64,000 bases of DNA, taken from the NCBI RefSeq assembly GCF_009912395.1, contig NZ_WNDO01000018.1:47705-111704 (forward strand). The letters are read 5' to 3'. This document shows, in pieces, positions 56,207 to 64,000 of the stretch. The notes below the pieces were generated by a model. That model had not been told where the DNA came from. It did no database searches and worked only from the letters and a program-made list of their open reading frames with translations. Both the position numbers and the translations under genes were made by a program. Source of the DNA: Luteibacter sp. Lineage in GTDB: Bacteria > Pseudomonadota > Gammaproteobacteria > Xanthomonadales > Rhodanobacteraceae. Numbering within the stretch: the first letter of the stretch is position 1; each line of letters begins with the position of its first letter.

Positions 56207-58234
56207 ATGAGCGTGGAGCTGGACAACGAGCTGCTCAACGTTTTCCTGATCGAGGCACGTGAACTGCTCGAGAGCCTGGGCGAACAGCTCGTGGATCTCG
56301 AGTCCTCGCCGGGCGACGTCGATCTGCTGAACGCGGTGTTCCGCGCGTTCCATACCGTGAAGGGCGGGGCCGGCTTCCTCGGCCTCAACCCCATGGTGGA
56401 ACTGTGCCACCGTGCCGAGGATCTGCTGAACGAGGCGCGCAACGGCGCCATCGTGCTCGACGCGGGCTTCATGGACGCGTTGCTGGAGTCGCTCGACCTC
56501 CTCAACGACATGATGCGCGCCGCTGACGGCGGCGTGGCGATCGAGGCCGCGCCGCGTTCGCTGCTCGATCGTTTGACGATCCCCGGCCGCGTCGCGTCGG
56601 CACCGCCGATGGCGCTGGCGCAGCCGGTGTCCGCACCGGTGGTCGCGCCTGCGCCGCCCGCGGCACGTCCGCACGATCCGATCGAAGACGAATTCGAGGC
56701 CATGCTCGACGCCGCGCGCGCCGACCGTGCGCCCGCGCCCGAACCCTCGGGCACGATCAGCGACGACGAGTTCGAAGCCCTGCTCGATTCGCTCTACGGC
56801 ACCGGCGCTCCCGGCGCCGAGTCGGTCGCCGCCGCGCCGGTTCCGGAAGTGGCTGCGCCGGTGGTCGATAGCACTTCGATCAGCGACGACGAATTCGAAG
56901 CCCTGCTCGACTCCCTGCACGGCACCGCCGCGCCGGGTGCGAACGCGGCGACGCCGGCTCCCGAACCGGTCGTCGCGCCCCCGCCGGTCGAACCGGTGAA
57001 GGCTGCTGTCGCCAGCGAGGCCGCGCCCAAGGCTGCGGGCGAAAAGCGCAGCGCATCCACCGCCGACACCACCGTTCGCGTGGACACCCATCGCCTCGAC
57101 AACCTCGTCGACGCGGCGGGCGAACTGGTGCTGGTGCGCAACCGCCTTACCAATCTCGCACCGCGCGGCACCGCCGACCCGATGGAACGTGCCATCGGCG
57201 AGCTGGAACGCGTGGCCGAAGATCTCCAGAACGCCGTGCTGCGCATGCGCATGCAGCCGGTCGGCAAGCTGTTCTCCCGTTTCCCGCGCATCGTTCGCGA
57301 CCTTGCCCGCCAGCTGGGCAAGGACATCGAACTGGTGACCGAAGGCGAAGACACCGACATCGACCGCACCGTGGTCGAAGCGCTCGCCGATCCGCTGGTG
57401 CATCTGCTGCGCAACGCGGTGGACCACGGCATCGAGATGCCCGACGTGCGCGCCCGCGAGGGCAAGCCGCGCACCGGCACCGTGCGCCTCGCGGCCGGCC
57501 AGTACGGCGACCGCATCGTCATCACCGTCACCGACGACGGCAAGGGCATGGACCCCGAGGTCCTGCGCCGCAAGGCCGTCGAAAAGGGCCTGATGGATGC
57601 CGAGCAGGCCGCGCGCCTGGAAGAACGCGAGTGCTACGAGATCGTGTTCCGTCCCGGTTTTTCCACCGCCAGCCAGGTCTCCGACATCTCCGGTCGCGGC
57701 GTCGGCATGGACGTGGTCAAGACCAAGATCGTCGAACTGGGCGGCACGCTGTCCATCGACTCGCGCGTGGGCCACGGCAGCACCGTGCGTCTCTCGGTGC
57801 CGCTCACCCTCGCGATCCTGCGCGTGCTCATGGTTCGCGTCGGTCATCGCCTGCTGTCGCTGCCGATGTCCAACGTCGCCGAAGTGTTCGAGCTGTCGGA
57901 AGGGCAGGTGCAGGAACTCGACGGCCGCATCGTCGCCTCGCATCGCGGCCGCGCGCTGCCCCTGGCCGACCTCGGCCGCTGGGCTGGCGTGGAAGGGCGG
58001 GGCGGTCATGTCGTGGTGGTGCAGATCGGTCACCAGACACTCGGCTGCCTCGTCGACGAAGTGCTCGGCCGCGAAGACGTCATGGCCAAGCCGCTCGGTC
58101 CGTTCCTCAAGGACGTGCCCGGCGTGGCTGGCGCCACCATCACCGGCGACGGTCGCATCTCGCTCGTGCTCGACCTTGCCGGGCTGGCGGACGACAGCGG
58201 CCAGGTGCTGCCTTCACTGAGGATGGCCGTCTGA
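56207..58234 (+). CDS. cheA: Chemotaxis sensor kinase CheA
   Basis: 675 aa. Hpt domain with phospho-His49 (AFHTVKGGAGFL), then a Pro/Ala-rich linker (about 110-290) with no recognisable P2 fold but with three DEFEAxLD motifs (159-168, 184-198, 225-239). The dimerisation helices (VDTHRLDNLVDAAGELVLVR) come next, followed by the HATPase domain with LLRNAVDHGIE, DDGKGMD and GRGVGMDVVK. The CheW-like P5 domain forms the C-terminus. The linker motifs resemble the CheY-binding peptides of CheZ and FliM. Confidence 0.96.
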   Translation: MSVELDNELLNVFLIEARELLESLGEQLVDLESSPGDVDLLNAVFRAFHTVKGGAGFLGLNPMVELCHRAEDLLNEARNGAIVLDAGFMDALLESLDLLNDMMRAADGGVAIEAAPRSLLDRLTIPGRVASAPPMALAQPVSAPVVAPAPPAARPHDPIEDEFEAMLDAARADRAPAPEPSGTISDDEFEALLDSLYGTGAPGAESVAAAPVPEVAAPVVDSTSISDDEFEALLDSLHGTAAPGANAATPAPEPVVAPPPVEPVKAAVASEAAPKAAGEKRSASTADTTVRVDTHRLDNLVDAAGELVLVRNRLTNLAPRGTADPMERAIGELERVAEDLQNAVLRMRMQPVGKLFSRFPRIVRDLARQLGKDIELVTEGEDTDIDRTVVEALADPLVHLLRNAVDHGIEMPDVRAREGKPRTGTVRLAAGQYGDRIVITVTDDGKGMDPEVLRRKAVEKGLMDAEQAARLEERECYEIVFRPGFSTASQVSDISGRGVGMDVVKTKIVELGGTLSIDSRVGHGSTVRLSVPLTLAILRVLMVRVGHRLLSLPMSNVAEVFELSEGQVQELDGRIVASHRGRALPLADLGRWAGVEGRGGHVVVVQIGHQTLGCLVDEVLGREDVMAKPLGPFLKDVPGVAGATITGDGRISLVLDLAGLADDSGQVLPSLRMAV

Positions 58235-58235
58235 C

Positions 58236-58976
58236 ATGGATATCGTGAGTGTCGTCGGCACGATCCTGGCCTTCGTGGTCATCATCGTGGGAACCATCCT
58301 CAAGGGCTCGAGCCTCGACGCCCTGTGGAATCCCGCCGCCTTCGTCATCGTCTTCCTCGGTACCTTCGCCGCGCTGCTGGTGCAGACCCCGGGCGCCGTG
58401 CTCAAGCGCGCCTGGAGCATGCTGCCCTGGGTGTACCGTCCGCCGGATATCGAATCGGAGAACCTCGTCAGCCGCATCATCGGCTGGAGCGAGATCTCCC
58501 GCCGCACCGGCCTGCTCGGGCTGGAGCCGGCGATCGAACGCGAAACCGACCCGTTCATCCGCAAGGGCCTGCAACTGCTCGTCGACGGCACCGAGCCCGA
58601 CGCGATGCGCTCGGTGCTCGAAGTGGAGGTGTACTCGCGCGAGCACACCGACATCGAAGCCGCCAAGGTCTTCGAGAACGCAGGCACCTACTCGCCGACC
58701 ATGGGCATCATCGGCGCCGTGATGGGCCTGATGTCCGTCATGCAGAACCTTGCCGATCCGAGCAAGCTCGGCCACGGCATCGCCGCCGCGTTCGTCGCCA
58801 CCATCTACGGCATCGGCCTCGCCAACCTGCTCGCGCTGCCCATGGCCTCGCGCCTGAAGGGCCTGGCCCGCCAGCGTTCGCAGATGCGCGAGATCCTGGT
58901 CGAGGGCCTCGTGTCCATCGCCCAGGGCGACAACCCGCGCCATATCGAGAGCAAGCTGCAAGGATTCCTCTCGTGA
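58236..58976 (+). CDS. motC: Flagellar stator protein MotC (MotA family)
   Basis: 246 aa with four membrane helices. The pattern EVYSREHTDIEAAKVFENAG and TYSPTMGIIGAVMGLMSVMQ is that of MotA/PomA proteins. Starts 1 base after cheA. Position between cheA and motD matches the second stator set of Pseudomonas (MotCD). Confidence 0.94.
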   Translation: MDIVSVVGTILAFVVIIVGTILKGSSLDALWNPAAFVIVFLGTFAALLVQTPGAVLKRAWSMLPWVYRPPDIESENLVSRIIGWSEISRRTGLLGLEPAIERETDPFIRKGLQLLVDGTEPDAMRSVLEVEVYSREHTDIEAAKVFENAGTYSPTMGIIGAVMGLMSVMQNLADPSKLGHGIAAAFVATIYGIGLANLLALPMASRLKGLARQRSQMREILVEGLVSIAQGDNPRHIESKLQGFLS

Positions 58977-59983
58977 AGCGCCGTCACCACGAAGAGCACG
59001 TGAACCATGAGCGCTGGGCGATCCCCTACGGCGACCTCATCACGTTGCTGCTCGCGCTGTTCGTGGTGATGTACGCGGTGTCCGCGGTGAACGAGACCAA
59101 GTTCCGCGTGATGGCCCAGTCCATCAACGAAGCCTTCAACGGCACCGGCAAGGTCATCGAGCCGATCCACGAATCCACACCCGCCGCGCAGGTGCCGCTG
59201 CCCGACCAGTCGCGCGCCCCCACGGCGTCGCCCATCGCCAAGATCGACGTGCCCATCCCGCCGCGCAACCTGCCGTTGCCCGGCCACGAAGGCGCCGCCG
59301 CCGAGCACCAGGACGGCAAGCTCAAGCAGACGGCCACGGCCGCCGATGCCAACACCAGCGTCGGCAAGACCGAGCAGAACACGCTCAGCCAGATCTCCGA
59401 CGAAGTGAAGCGGGCGATGAAGCCGCTGATCGACAAGAGCATGGTCAGCGTGCGGCAGACGCCCGATTGGCTCGAAATCGAAGTGCGCACGGACATTCTC
59501 TTCCCCGTCGGCGTGGCCAAGCTCCAGCCGCAGGCGGAGGACGTGCTGCGCAAACTCGCCGGCATCCTCGCGCCGTTCCCCAACGCCATGCGTATTGAGG
59601 GCTACACCGACAACACGCCGATCGCCACCTCCACGTTCCCCTCCAACTGGGAACTGTCGGCCGCGCGTGCCGCGACGGTGGCTCGCCTGATCACCACCAC
59701 GGGCGTCGATCCGCACCGCGTGGGCATCATCGGCTGGGGCGAATACCGTCCTTCCGCCGACAATGCCACCACCGACGGCCGCAATCGCAATCGCCGCGTG
59801 CTCATCGTGGTGATGAGCGACAAGGCCGCACCCGCCCGTTTCTACAGCGACGCCGACCGCGTCGACCTGACCCGGCAGGCCGCCCCCTCGGGCGCCGCGA
59901 CCTCCGCCGTCTCCACCGCGCCGACCGTCGTCGCGCCCACCGCGGGCGCCGCACGCTTCGCGACGGAAGGGGAGTCGCACTGA
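58973..59983 (+). CDS. motD: Flagellar stator protein MotD (MotB family)
   Basis: 336 aa. N-terminal membrane helix with the proton-path Asp21 (PYGDLITLLLALFVVMYAVS), a low-complexity plug/linker, and an OmpA-type peptidoglycan-binding domain (about residues 180-285; IEGYTDNTPI, NWELSAARAATVARL). GTG start in an overlap with motC. Confidence 0.95.
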   Translation: MKRRHHEEHVNHERWAIPYGDLITLLLALFVVMYAVSAVNETKFRVMAQSINEAFNGTGKVIEPIHESTPAAQVPLPDQSRAPTASPIAKIDVPIPPRNLPLPGHEGAAAEHQDGKLKQTATAADANTSVGKTEQNTLSQISDEVKRAMKPLIDKSMVSVRQTPDWLEIEVRTDILFPVGVAKLQPQAEDVLRKLAGILAPFPNAMRIEGYTDNTPIATSTFPSNWELSAARAATVARLITTTGVDPHRVGIIGWGEYRPSADNATTDGRNRNRRVLIVVMSDKAAPARFYSDADRVDLTRQAAPSGAATSAVSTAPTVVAPTAGAARFATEGESH

Positions 59984-60771
59984 TGCGCGTCTGGGCCGTA
60001 TCCAACCAGAAAGGCGGCGTGGGCAAGACCACCACGACGGTGGCGCTCGGCAGCCTGCTCGCCGACGCCGGCAAGCGCACGCTGCTGGTCGACATGGACC
60101 CGCACGCCTCGCTCTCCGGTTACATCGGCGTAGAAGGCGGCGCGCACGGCAGCGTCTATGACCTGTTCGGCGTCGGCGGCAACCCGTTGCCCGTGCGTAC
60201 GCTCGTGCATGCGACGCAGTGGGAGCGCCTGAGCGTGCTGCCCGCGTCCGCCGCGATGATCACGCTCGACCGCCAGCTCGGCACGCGCCAGGGCATGGGC
60301 CTCGTGCTCTCCCAGGCCCTCGCCGAACTCGCCCCCGACTTCGACCACGTGCTGCTCGACTGCCCGCCGCTGCTCGGCGTGCTGATGGTCAACGCACTCG
60401 CCGCCAGCGACCGCCTGCTCGTGCCGACGCAGACCGAAGCCCTCGCGCTCGCCGGCCTCGAGCGCATGCTGCGCAGCCTGTCCATGATCGAACGCTCGCG
60501 CGGCAAGCCGCTGCCGCGCACCATCGTGCCGACGCTGTACGACGCGCGCACGCACGCCTCGCGCGCCTGCCTCGAACAACTGCGCGAACAGTACGGCGAC
60601 GGCGTCAGCCAGTCCGTGATCCCCACCGACACCCAGATTCGCGAAGCCAGCGCCGCCGGTGTGCCATTGGCTTCCTGGCCCGCCGCGTGCCGCGGCGGTC
60701 TTGCCTACCGCCAGTTGCTCGACGAGCTGCTGGCCATGCCCGTGCCGTCCGTGACGGACGCGGCCGCATGA
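59983..60771 (+). CDS. parC: ParA-like ATPase for chemosensory array positioning (ParC)
   Basis: 262 aa. Deviant Walker A QKGGVGKTTTTVAL at residues 8-21, DMDPHASLSGY and LLDCPPLLGVLM. The gene order motD - ParA-like - CheW-like - cheW is that in which ParC and ParP of Vibrio and Pseudomonas were described; hence the name. Overlaps motD and parP by 1-4 bases. Confidence 0.85.
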   Translation: MRVWAVSNQKGGVGKTTTTVALGSLLADAGKRTLLVDMDPHASLSGYIGVEGGAHGSVYDLFGVGGNPLPVRTLVHATQWERLSVLPASAAMITLDRQLGTRQGMGLVLSQALAELAPDFDHVLLDCPPLLGVLMVNALAASDRLLVPTQTEALALAGLERMLRSLSMIERSRGKPLPRTIVPTLYDARTHASRACLEQLREQYGDGVSQSVIPTDTQIREASAAGVPLASWPAACRGGLAYRQLLDELLAMPVPSVTDAAA

Positions 60772-61337
60772 TCCGCGCCATGCACGACGCCGAGCAGATC
60801 GTCGCAGGGTACCTGGCCGAGCTGCTCACGCCGCTGCCGGTGCCCGAGCCGCCCGCGCAGGTGAAGGTCGTCGCCATCCAGACCTGGAGCGACCCGCCAC
60901 CGCCCGTGCCCGCACCCGACGCCGACACGCGCTACCTGCTGTGCATCGCCGCCGGCGTGAAGCTCGCCGTGCCCATGGCCGACGTCACGCACATGCTGCC
61001 GATGCCCCCGCTGACGCCGCCGAACACCACCAACCCCGTCTGCCTTGGTCGCTGGCGCCATCCTAGCGGCGAAGCCCGCGTGGCCGACCTCGGCGCGATC
61101 CTCTCGATCGACATGGCCGCCAACCCGGTCAGCACGCTGGTCATCCTCGGCAACCGTTCCTGGGCGCTGGCCTGCGTGGTCAACGACGAACCCGTGGAAC
61201 TGGACGCCGAGTCGATCCAGTGGCGCCACGGCGCCACCTCGCGCCCCTGGCTGGTGGGCATGTCCAAAGAACCCAAGTGCGGCGTCATCGGCACCGCCGC
61301 GCTGATCGAATGGCTGGAACAGGAGCTAGGGCCATGA
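60768..61337 (+). CDS. parP: CheW-domain protein ParP (array localisation)
   Basis: 189 aa. A Pro-rich N-terminal segment (about 20-55) is followed by a CheW-like domain (AVPMADVTHMLPMPPL, then EARVADLGAILS). It matches ParP, whose CheW-like AIF domain links ParC to CheA. The ATG at 60768 overlaps the parC stop; the ATG at 60780 is an alternative. Confidence 0.83.
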   Translation: MIRAMHDAEQIVAGYLAELLTPLPVPEPPAQVKVVAIQTWSDPPPPVPAPDADTRYLLCIAAGVKLAVPMADVTHMLPMPPLTPPNTTNPVCLGRWRHPSGEARVADLGAILSIDMAANPVSTLVILGNRSWALACVVNDEPVELDAESIQWRHGATSRPWLVGMSKEPKCGVIGTAALIEWLEQELGP

Positions 61338-61783
61338 CCGGCACCGCACCCGACGACCGCAGCACCTGGCTCGGTTTTTCCCTCAAGGGACAGCGCTACG
61401 CCGTCTCCCTCGCCGCCGTGCGCGAAGTGATCCGCCCCGGCGACATCACTCCCGTGCCCGGCGCACCGCATGACGTGCTCGGCATCGTCAACCTGCGCGG
61501 CCAGATCGTGCCCGTGCTCGACGGCCGCCGCCGCTTCGGCCTGGAAGGGCAGGTGGACGAACAGCACGCCGACGGCCAGCGCGTCATCGTCTTCGACGAT
61601 GCCGGCAGCGTGGTGGGCATGCGCATCGACCTCATCGGCGACATGCTCCAGCTCGACACCAGCGAAGTCTCGCCGCCGCCTCCCGGCCGCGCCGAACGCC
61701 GCGACGACCCCGTCAGCGGCGTCGTCACCCGCGACGACGGTTTCATCGCCCTGGTCGACGTTCCCCGCCTCTGCCGCGCCTGA
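61334..61783 (+). CDS. cheW: Chemotaxis coupling protein CheW
   Basis: 149 aa. RYAVSLAAVREVIRPGDITP, then VNLRGQIVPVLDGRRRF, is the CheW signature. The ATG at 61334 overlaps the parP stop. Last gene of the che-mot-par unit before a repeat-rich gap. Confidence 0.94.
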   Translation: MTGTAPDDRSTWLGFSLKGQRYAVSLAAVREVIRPGDITPVPGAPHDVLGIVNLRGQIVPVLDGRRRFGLEGQVDEQHADGQRVIVFDDAGSVVGMRIDLIGDMLQLDTSEVSPPPPGRAERRDDPVSGVVTRDDGFIALVDVPRLCRA

Positions 61784-61792
61784 CGTGACCCT

Positions 61793-61817
61793 GTAGGAGC
61801 GCGCCCTGCGCGCGACC
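61793..61817. repeat. REP-like unit after cheW
   Basis: GTAGGAGCGCGCCCTGCGCG followed by CGA: same family as the other units, with CCC in the loop. Confidence 0.85.
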
Positions 61818-61916
61818 GTCTGAAACGTTGCGCTCGGGCTTTGCCGTGTTGCTCCGTAGGAAGGGCTCGCCGTGCGGCCTCGCGTGCGGCGCTCGTACGT
61901 AGCGGCGCAGAGCCGG

Positions 61917-62143
61917 CGGTGGCGGCCCTTGGCGCGCCGGTCTGCGGTGTCCCTCGGGAAAGGAGAGCCGCTGACGCGGCTGGTGTCTTATGGCTGCGCC
62001 CCTTCGGGCCCGGGTAGCGTGCGGGGTTTTCTGACTCGGCTTCCTGCCTCGGCAGAAAAGGTCGGTCATCCTGACCGTCCCCCTTCGGGCCTTATCCGCC
62101 CGCTCCCCTCACCTCCGTCAAGTCGCGCCAAGGGCCGCCACCG
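61917..62143. repeat. Non-coding element with 20-bp inverted ends
   Basis: The 20 bases at 61917-61936 (CGGTGGCGGCCCTTGGCGCG) are exactly reverse-complementary to 62124-62143. Between them lie smaller hairpins (for example GGTC...GACC near 62059-62078) and several CTTCGGGCC segments. The open frame through this area (61872-62180) has no ribosome site and a Pro/Arg/Ser-rich product, so I treat the area as non-coding. It lies between two REP elements in the 510-base gap after cheW. Confidence 0.6.
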
Positions 62144-62174
62144 TCGTCTCTCCCCAACGCACCGTGGCCTTGTG

Positions 62175-62243
62175 ATGTAGGAGCGCGCCCTGCGCGCGAC
62201 CGGTTATCGCGAAACGGTTCGCGCGCAAGGCGCGCTCCTACAT
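62175..62243. repeat. REP-like inverted pair before the DUF2802 gene
   Basis: ATGTAGGAG on the left pairs with CTCCTACAT on the right, around two opposite GCGC-rich units. Confidence 0.9.
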
Positions 62244-62292
62244 AGGCGGCCGTGCTACCGTTCTGGCCGCCTCACCCCGGAGCCCTACCGAC

Positions 62293-62700
62293 ATGAACGC
62301 CGCCATTGGTTACGTGCTCATCGCACTCGCCGTCCTCAACCTCGTCGGCCTCCTGTTTCTGTTCCGCCGCACGAGCAAGATCCACGTCGTCCCTCAGGCC
62401 CCGGCACCCGCGACACCGCGCGATGAGCCAGCCACGGAAGACGCCACCCCCGCGATCGAGCCCGACCAGCTAGACAGCATGCTCCGCCGCCTGGAAAACC
62501 GCCTCGGCGACATCGAAGACCAGGTCCGCCGCGCCCCCGCCGTGAGCGTCGCCAGCGAAGGCGGTATCAACACCGACCGCGCCCTCGCACTCGCCCAACG
62601 CCTCGCCCGCCAGGGCTCCTCCCCGCAAGAGATCGCCGACACCTGCGGCCTCTCGCTCACGGAAGCGGAACTGCTGCATCGGTTGCATTCGGGGCGTTGA
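62293..62700 (+). CDS. DUF2802-like protein at the end of the chemotaxis region
   Basis: 135 aa. One N-terminal membrane helix (about 5-24), a Pro/Glu-rich linker, a short coiled coil (LDSMLRRLENRLGDIEDQVR) and a C-terminal helix-turn-helix-like segment (RALALAQRLARQGSSPQEIA, then CGLSLTEAELLHRL). DUF2802 proteins occur after cheW in Pseudomonas-type clusters. Molecular role unknown. Confidence 0.8.
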   Translation: MNAAIGYVLIALAVLNLVGLLFLFRRTSKIHVVPQAPAPATPRDEPATEDATPAIEPDQLDSMLRRLENRLGDIEDQVRRAPAVSVASEGGINTDRALALAQRLARQGSSPQEIADTCGLSLTEAELLHRLHSGR

Positions 62701-62703
62701 TCG

Positions 62704-63144
62704 TCAGCGGGTGGCGTAAAGCGCGTTCACCAGACCGATCACCATCAAGCCACACGTCGAGGCGATCACTGCGGTGACGTCCATAGGCGTACGGGCGATA
62801 TGTATGGACGCTGCTACCAGTGCGAATAGGGCTACCGCGCGCCCTGTGGTGTCGACCAAAAGATTGAGCCGATCCATCGACGTTTCTCTGATCGTCGTTC
62901 CTCGATGAGCTATCCATACGACACGGCGTCGCCACTGCCTTAGCCGCCATGCGATGAGTAGGAGGCTTGCCAATGAACAGGCGACTGCAGTTATCACGAA
63001 ATAGGCGAGGCCATGCGTATGACCATGGCAACCGGTGTGGCCGCTGAACACGGCTACGTAGATGTACAGACATCCACATAGCCATGCGCCTGGTTTTCGA
63101 CGCTCGGGCGAATTAGCGATCTTGTCGAGCTTTTTTTCGACCAT
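62704..63144 (-). CDS. Hypothetical membrane protein
   Basis: 146 aa from the ATG at 63144, which overlaps the end of the upstream gene by about 32 bases. The predicted layout is a basic N-terminus (KPGAW), three or four hydrophobic helices and a HTGCHGHTHG loop that could bind metal. GC is visibly lower than in the flagellar genes. No family recognised. The 3' end converges with the DUF2802 gene 3 bases away. Confidence 0.6.
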   Translation of the reverse strand: MVEKKLDKIANSPERRKPGAWLCGCLYIYVAVFSGHTGCHGHTHGLAYFVITAVACSLASLLLIAWRLRQWRRRVVWIAHRGTTIRETSMDRLNLLVDTTGRAVALFALVAASIHIARTPMDVTAVIASTCGLMVIGLVNALYATR

Positions 63145-63520
63145 GAATGTATTCAAGGATAACGGCCAGTAGGAGAACGGCGATCGGTGCGGCATGGCAT
63201 GCAGCGGTCCGATATCCATATTCGGTGTCGAATCCCACGCAGATCATGTAGATCGTGATATCTGCCAAGACGATCGACGTCCATCGGTCAGGTATCAGTG
63301 TCTCGGGCCAGCGAACTCCATTGACCCAATGGGGACTGGACAGGTAACGCAGGATGGCGAGCGTTCCGATAAGCGAAAAGAAGGCCAGAAGCAGCGCATA
63401 GCCGGTGTCGTGACCGGGCGCTTCGCAAAATACATGCGGCACCGAAGGTAGCGTAACTCCGGCGATTAATATGAGGATGCGACGGCGAAGCGTGATGGTC
63501 GATAGGCTGAAACGTGACAT
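63113..63520 (-). CDS. Hypothetical membrane protein
   Basis: 135 aa with four hydrophobic helices and a basic C-terminal end (GRKKARQDR). The ATG at 63520 follows AGGGAAG. It overlaps the next gene on the same strand, suggesting a two-gene unit. No family recognised. Confidence 0.65.
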   Translation of the reverse strand: MSRFSLSTITLRRRILILIAGVTLPSVPHVFCEAPGHDTGYALLLAFFSLIGTLAILRYLSSPHWVNGVRWPETLIPDRWTSIVLADITIYMICVGFDTEYGYRTAACHAAPIAVLLLAVILEYIHGRKKARQDR

Positions 63521-63536
63521 GCACCGAACTTCCCTG

Positions 63537-63683
63537 TCAGTTAAACATGGCAAACATGCGATAGAGAAAAACGATTGTTGTGGTGACGTAACCCACCCGA
63601 CGTATGCGAGGGCCGCCGAGAAGGCAGCCTAAGGAAAATCCAGTCAGCTGTGCCAGGACGATTTCGAATGGTATTGCTGGCAC
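63537..63683 (-). CDS. Possible small membrane protein (weak call)
   Basis: A 48-codon frame from GTG at 63683 ending MFAMFN. It encodes a hydrophobic segment with a GCLLGG motif and a second short helix. It sits 16 bases upstream of the preceding feature on the same strand. No clear ribosome site; it may be chance. Confidence 0.22.
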   Translation of the reverse strand: MPAIPFEIVLAQLTGFSLGCLLGGPRIRRVGYVTTTIVFLYRMFAMFN

Positions 63684-64000
63684 CGCACCAACTCATTTTG
63701 GCGAGACATTCCAGCAGTAGGCGAAAATCACGGCCATCGGCGGATACCGTCACTTCGCGTCAGAATCCCCAACTAATCGCTGACTACGAGATGTGCGAAA
63801 CGCACCTGTAGGAGCGCGCTTGCGCGCGAGCCCGCGAAGCGGACAAGGTGATCGGTAGCGTGTGATCGCGCCCCACGTCGTTCCAGCGCACGCTGAAACC
63901 AAGCGCGATGCGATGGGTTGTCGCGAGTGCGTTCCCTACGTAAAAGCCGATGCAGTGTCGTCGTGTTGCTGCTGAACCGAGGCGGTGGGTTCCGGCCTAC
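63684..64000. other. Window end without a supported gene
   Basis: Apart from the REP unit at 63808-63830, I see no supported gene in this stretch. A minus-strand frame is open across the last 225 bases but has no start or recognisable motif and reads through the REP unit. It may hold the tail of a gene beyond the window. Confidence 0.5.
63808..63830. repeat. Single REP-like unit
   Basis: GTAGGAGCGCGC followed by TTGCGCGCGAG. Confidence 0.87.

Noticed and set aside
54001..56754. A 917-codon minus-strand open frame opposite flhG, fliA, cheY, cheZ and cheA
   Set aside because: It overlaps five well-supported genes and shows no motif, so it is a shadow frame.
61872..62180. A 102-codon frame in the gap after cheW
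   Set aside because: Arg/Pro/Ser-rich, no ribosome site, and it spans the 20-bp inverted repeat. It is better explained as a repeated non-coding element.
63541..63753. A 70-codon minus-strand frame at the window end
   Set aside because: Product is Arg/His-rich without helices or motifs. A different frame here (63537-63683) looks slightly more like a protein.

Overview
The window looks like a chromosomal segment of a GC-rich gammaproteobacterium of the Xanthomonadales type (Rhodanobacteraceae such as Luteibacter or Dyella fit best; this is inferred from gene order and protein resemblance, not from a search). It is dominated by one polar-flagellum and chemotaxis cluster (about 14.3-62.7 kb). 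The cluster runs in Pseudomonas/Xanthomonas order: flgN-flgM, flgA, cheV, flgBCDEFGHIJKL, fliC, fliD, fliS, a FliT-like gene, a PilZ-like gene, fleQ, fliEFGHIJK, fliLM, fliNOPQR, flhB, flhA, flhF, flhG, fliA, cheY, cheZ, cheA, motC, motD, parC, parP, cheW and a DUF2802 gene.

Layout: 0-3 kb is housekeeping (AsmA-like partial gene, ftsY, rsmD, coaD, a small lipoprotein). 3.1-8.0 kb is an accessory stretch: a TetX-like flavin monooxygenase with a divergent MarR repressor, a LysR regulator divergent from an HSL-type esterase, and two membrane proteins, one with a pilin-like tail. 8.1-14.2 kb holds a YfhL-type ferredoxin, gamma-glutamyltransferase, a metallo-beta-lactamase-fold hydrolase, a TMEM43-like protein, a MAPEG protein and an S33-type hydrolase. 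14.3-62.7 kb is the motility cluster. 62.7-63.8 kb is less GC-rich and carries small membrane proteins of unknown function.

Regulation can be read from the DNA. Six sites match the sigma-54 consensus (TGGCAC-N5-TTGC type), upstream of flgB, fliD, fleQ, fliE, fliL and fliN. Five sites match the sigma-28 (FliA) consensus with an identical 11-nt gap between the two 8-mers, upstream of flgM, a soluble chemoreceptor gene, cheV and (twice) fliC. This fits a hierarchy in which FleQ with sigma-54 builds the hook-basal body and export gate, FliA drives late genes, and FlgM holds FliA in check. The GTGACGC/GCGTCAC inverted repeats shared by the fleQ and fliL promoter regions are a candidate new operator. 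FlhF/FlhG and ParC/ParP would place flagellum and chemosensory array at the pole; cheB and cheR are absent here.

The most notable oddities are: a 2-oxoglutarate/Fe(II) oxygenase inserted antisense between fliM and fliN; three CheZ/FliM-like peptide motifs in the CheA linker; REP-like palindromes that provide the stop codons of two genes; and a roughly 230-bp non-coding element with perfect 20-bp inverted ends, placed between REP elements downstream of cheW. No tRNA, rRNA, insertion sequence or CRISPR array was seen.
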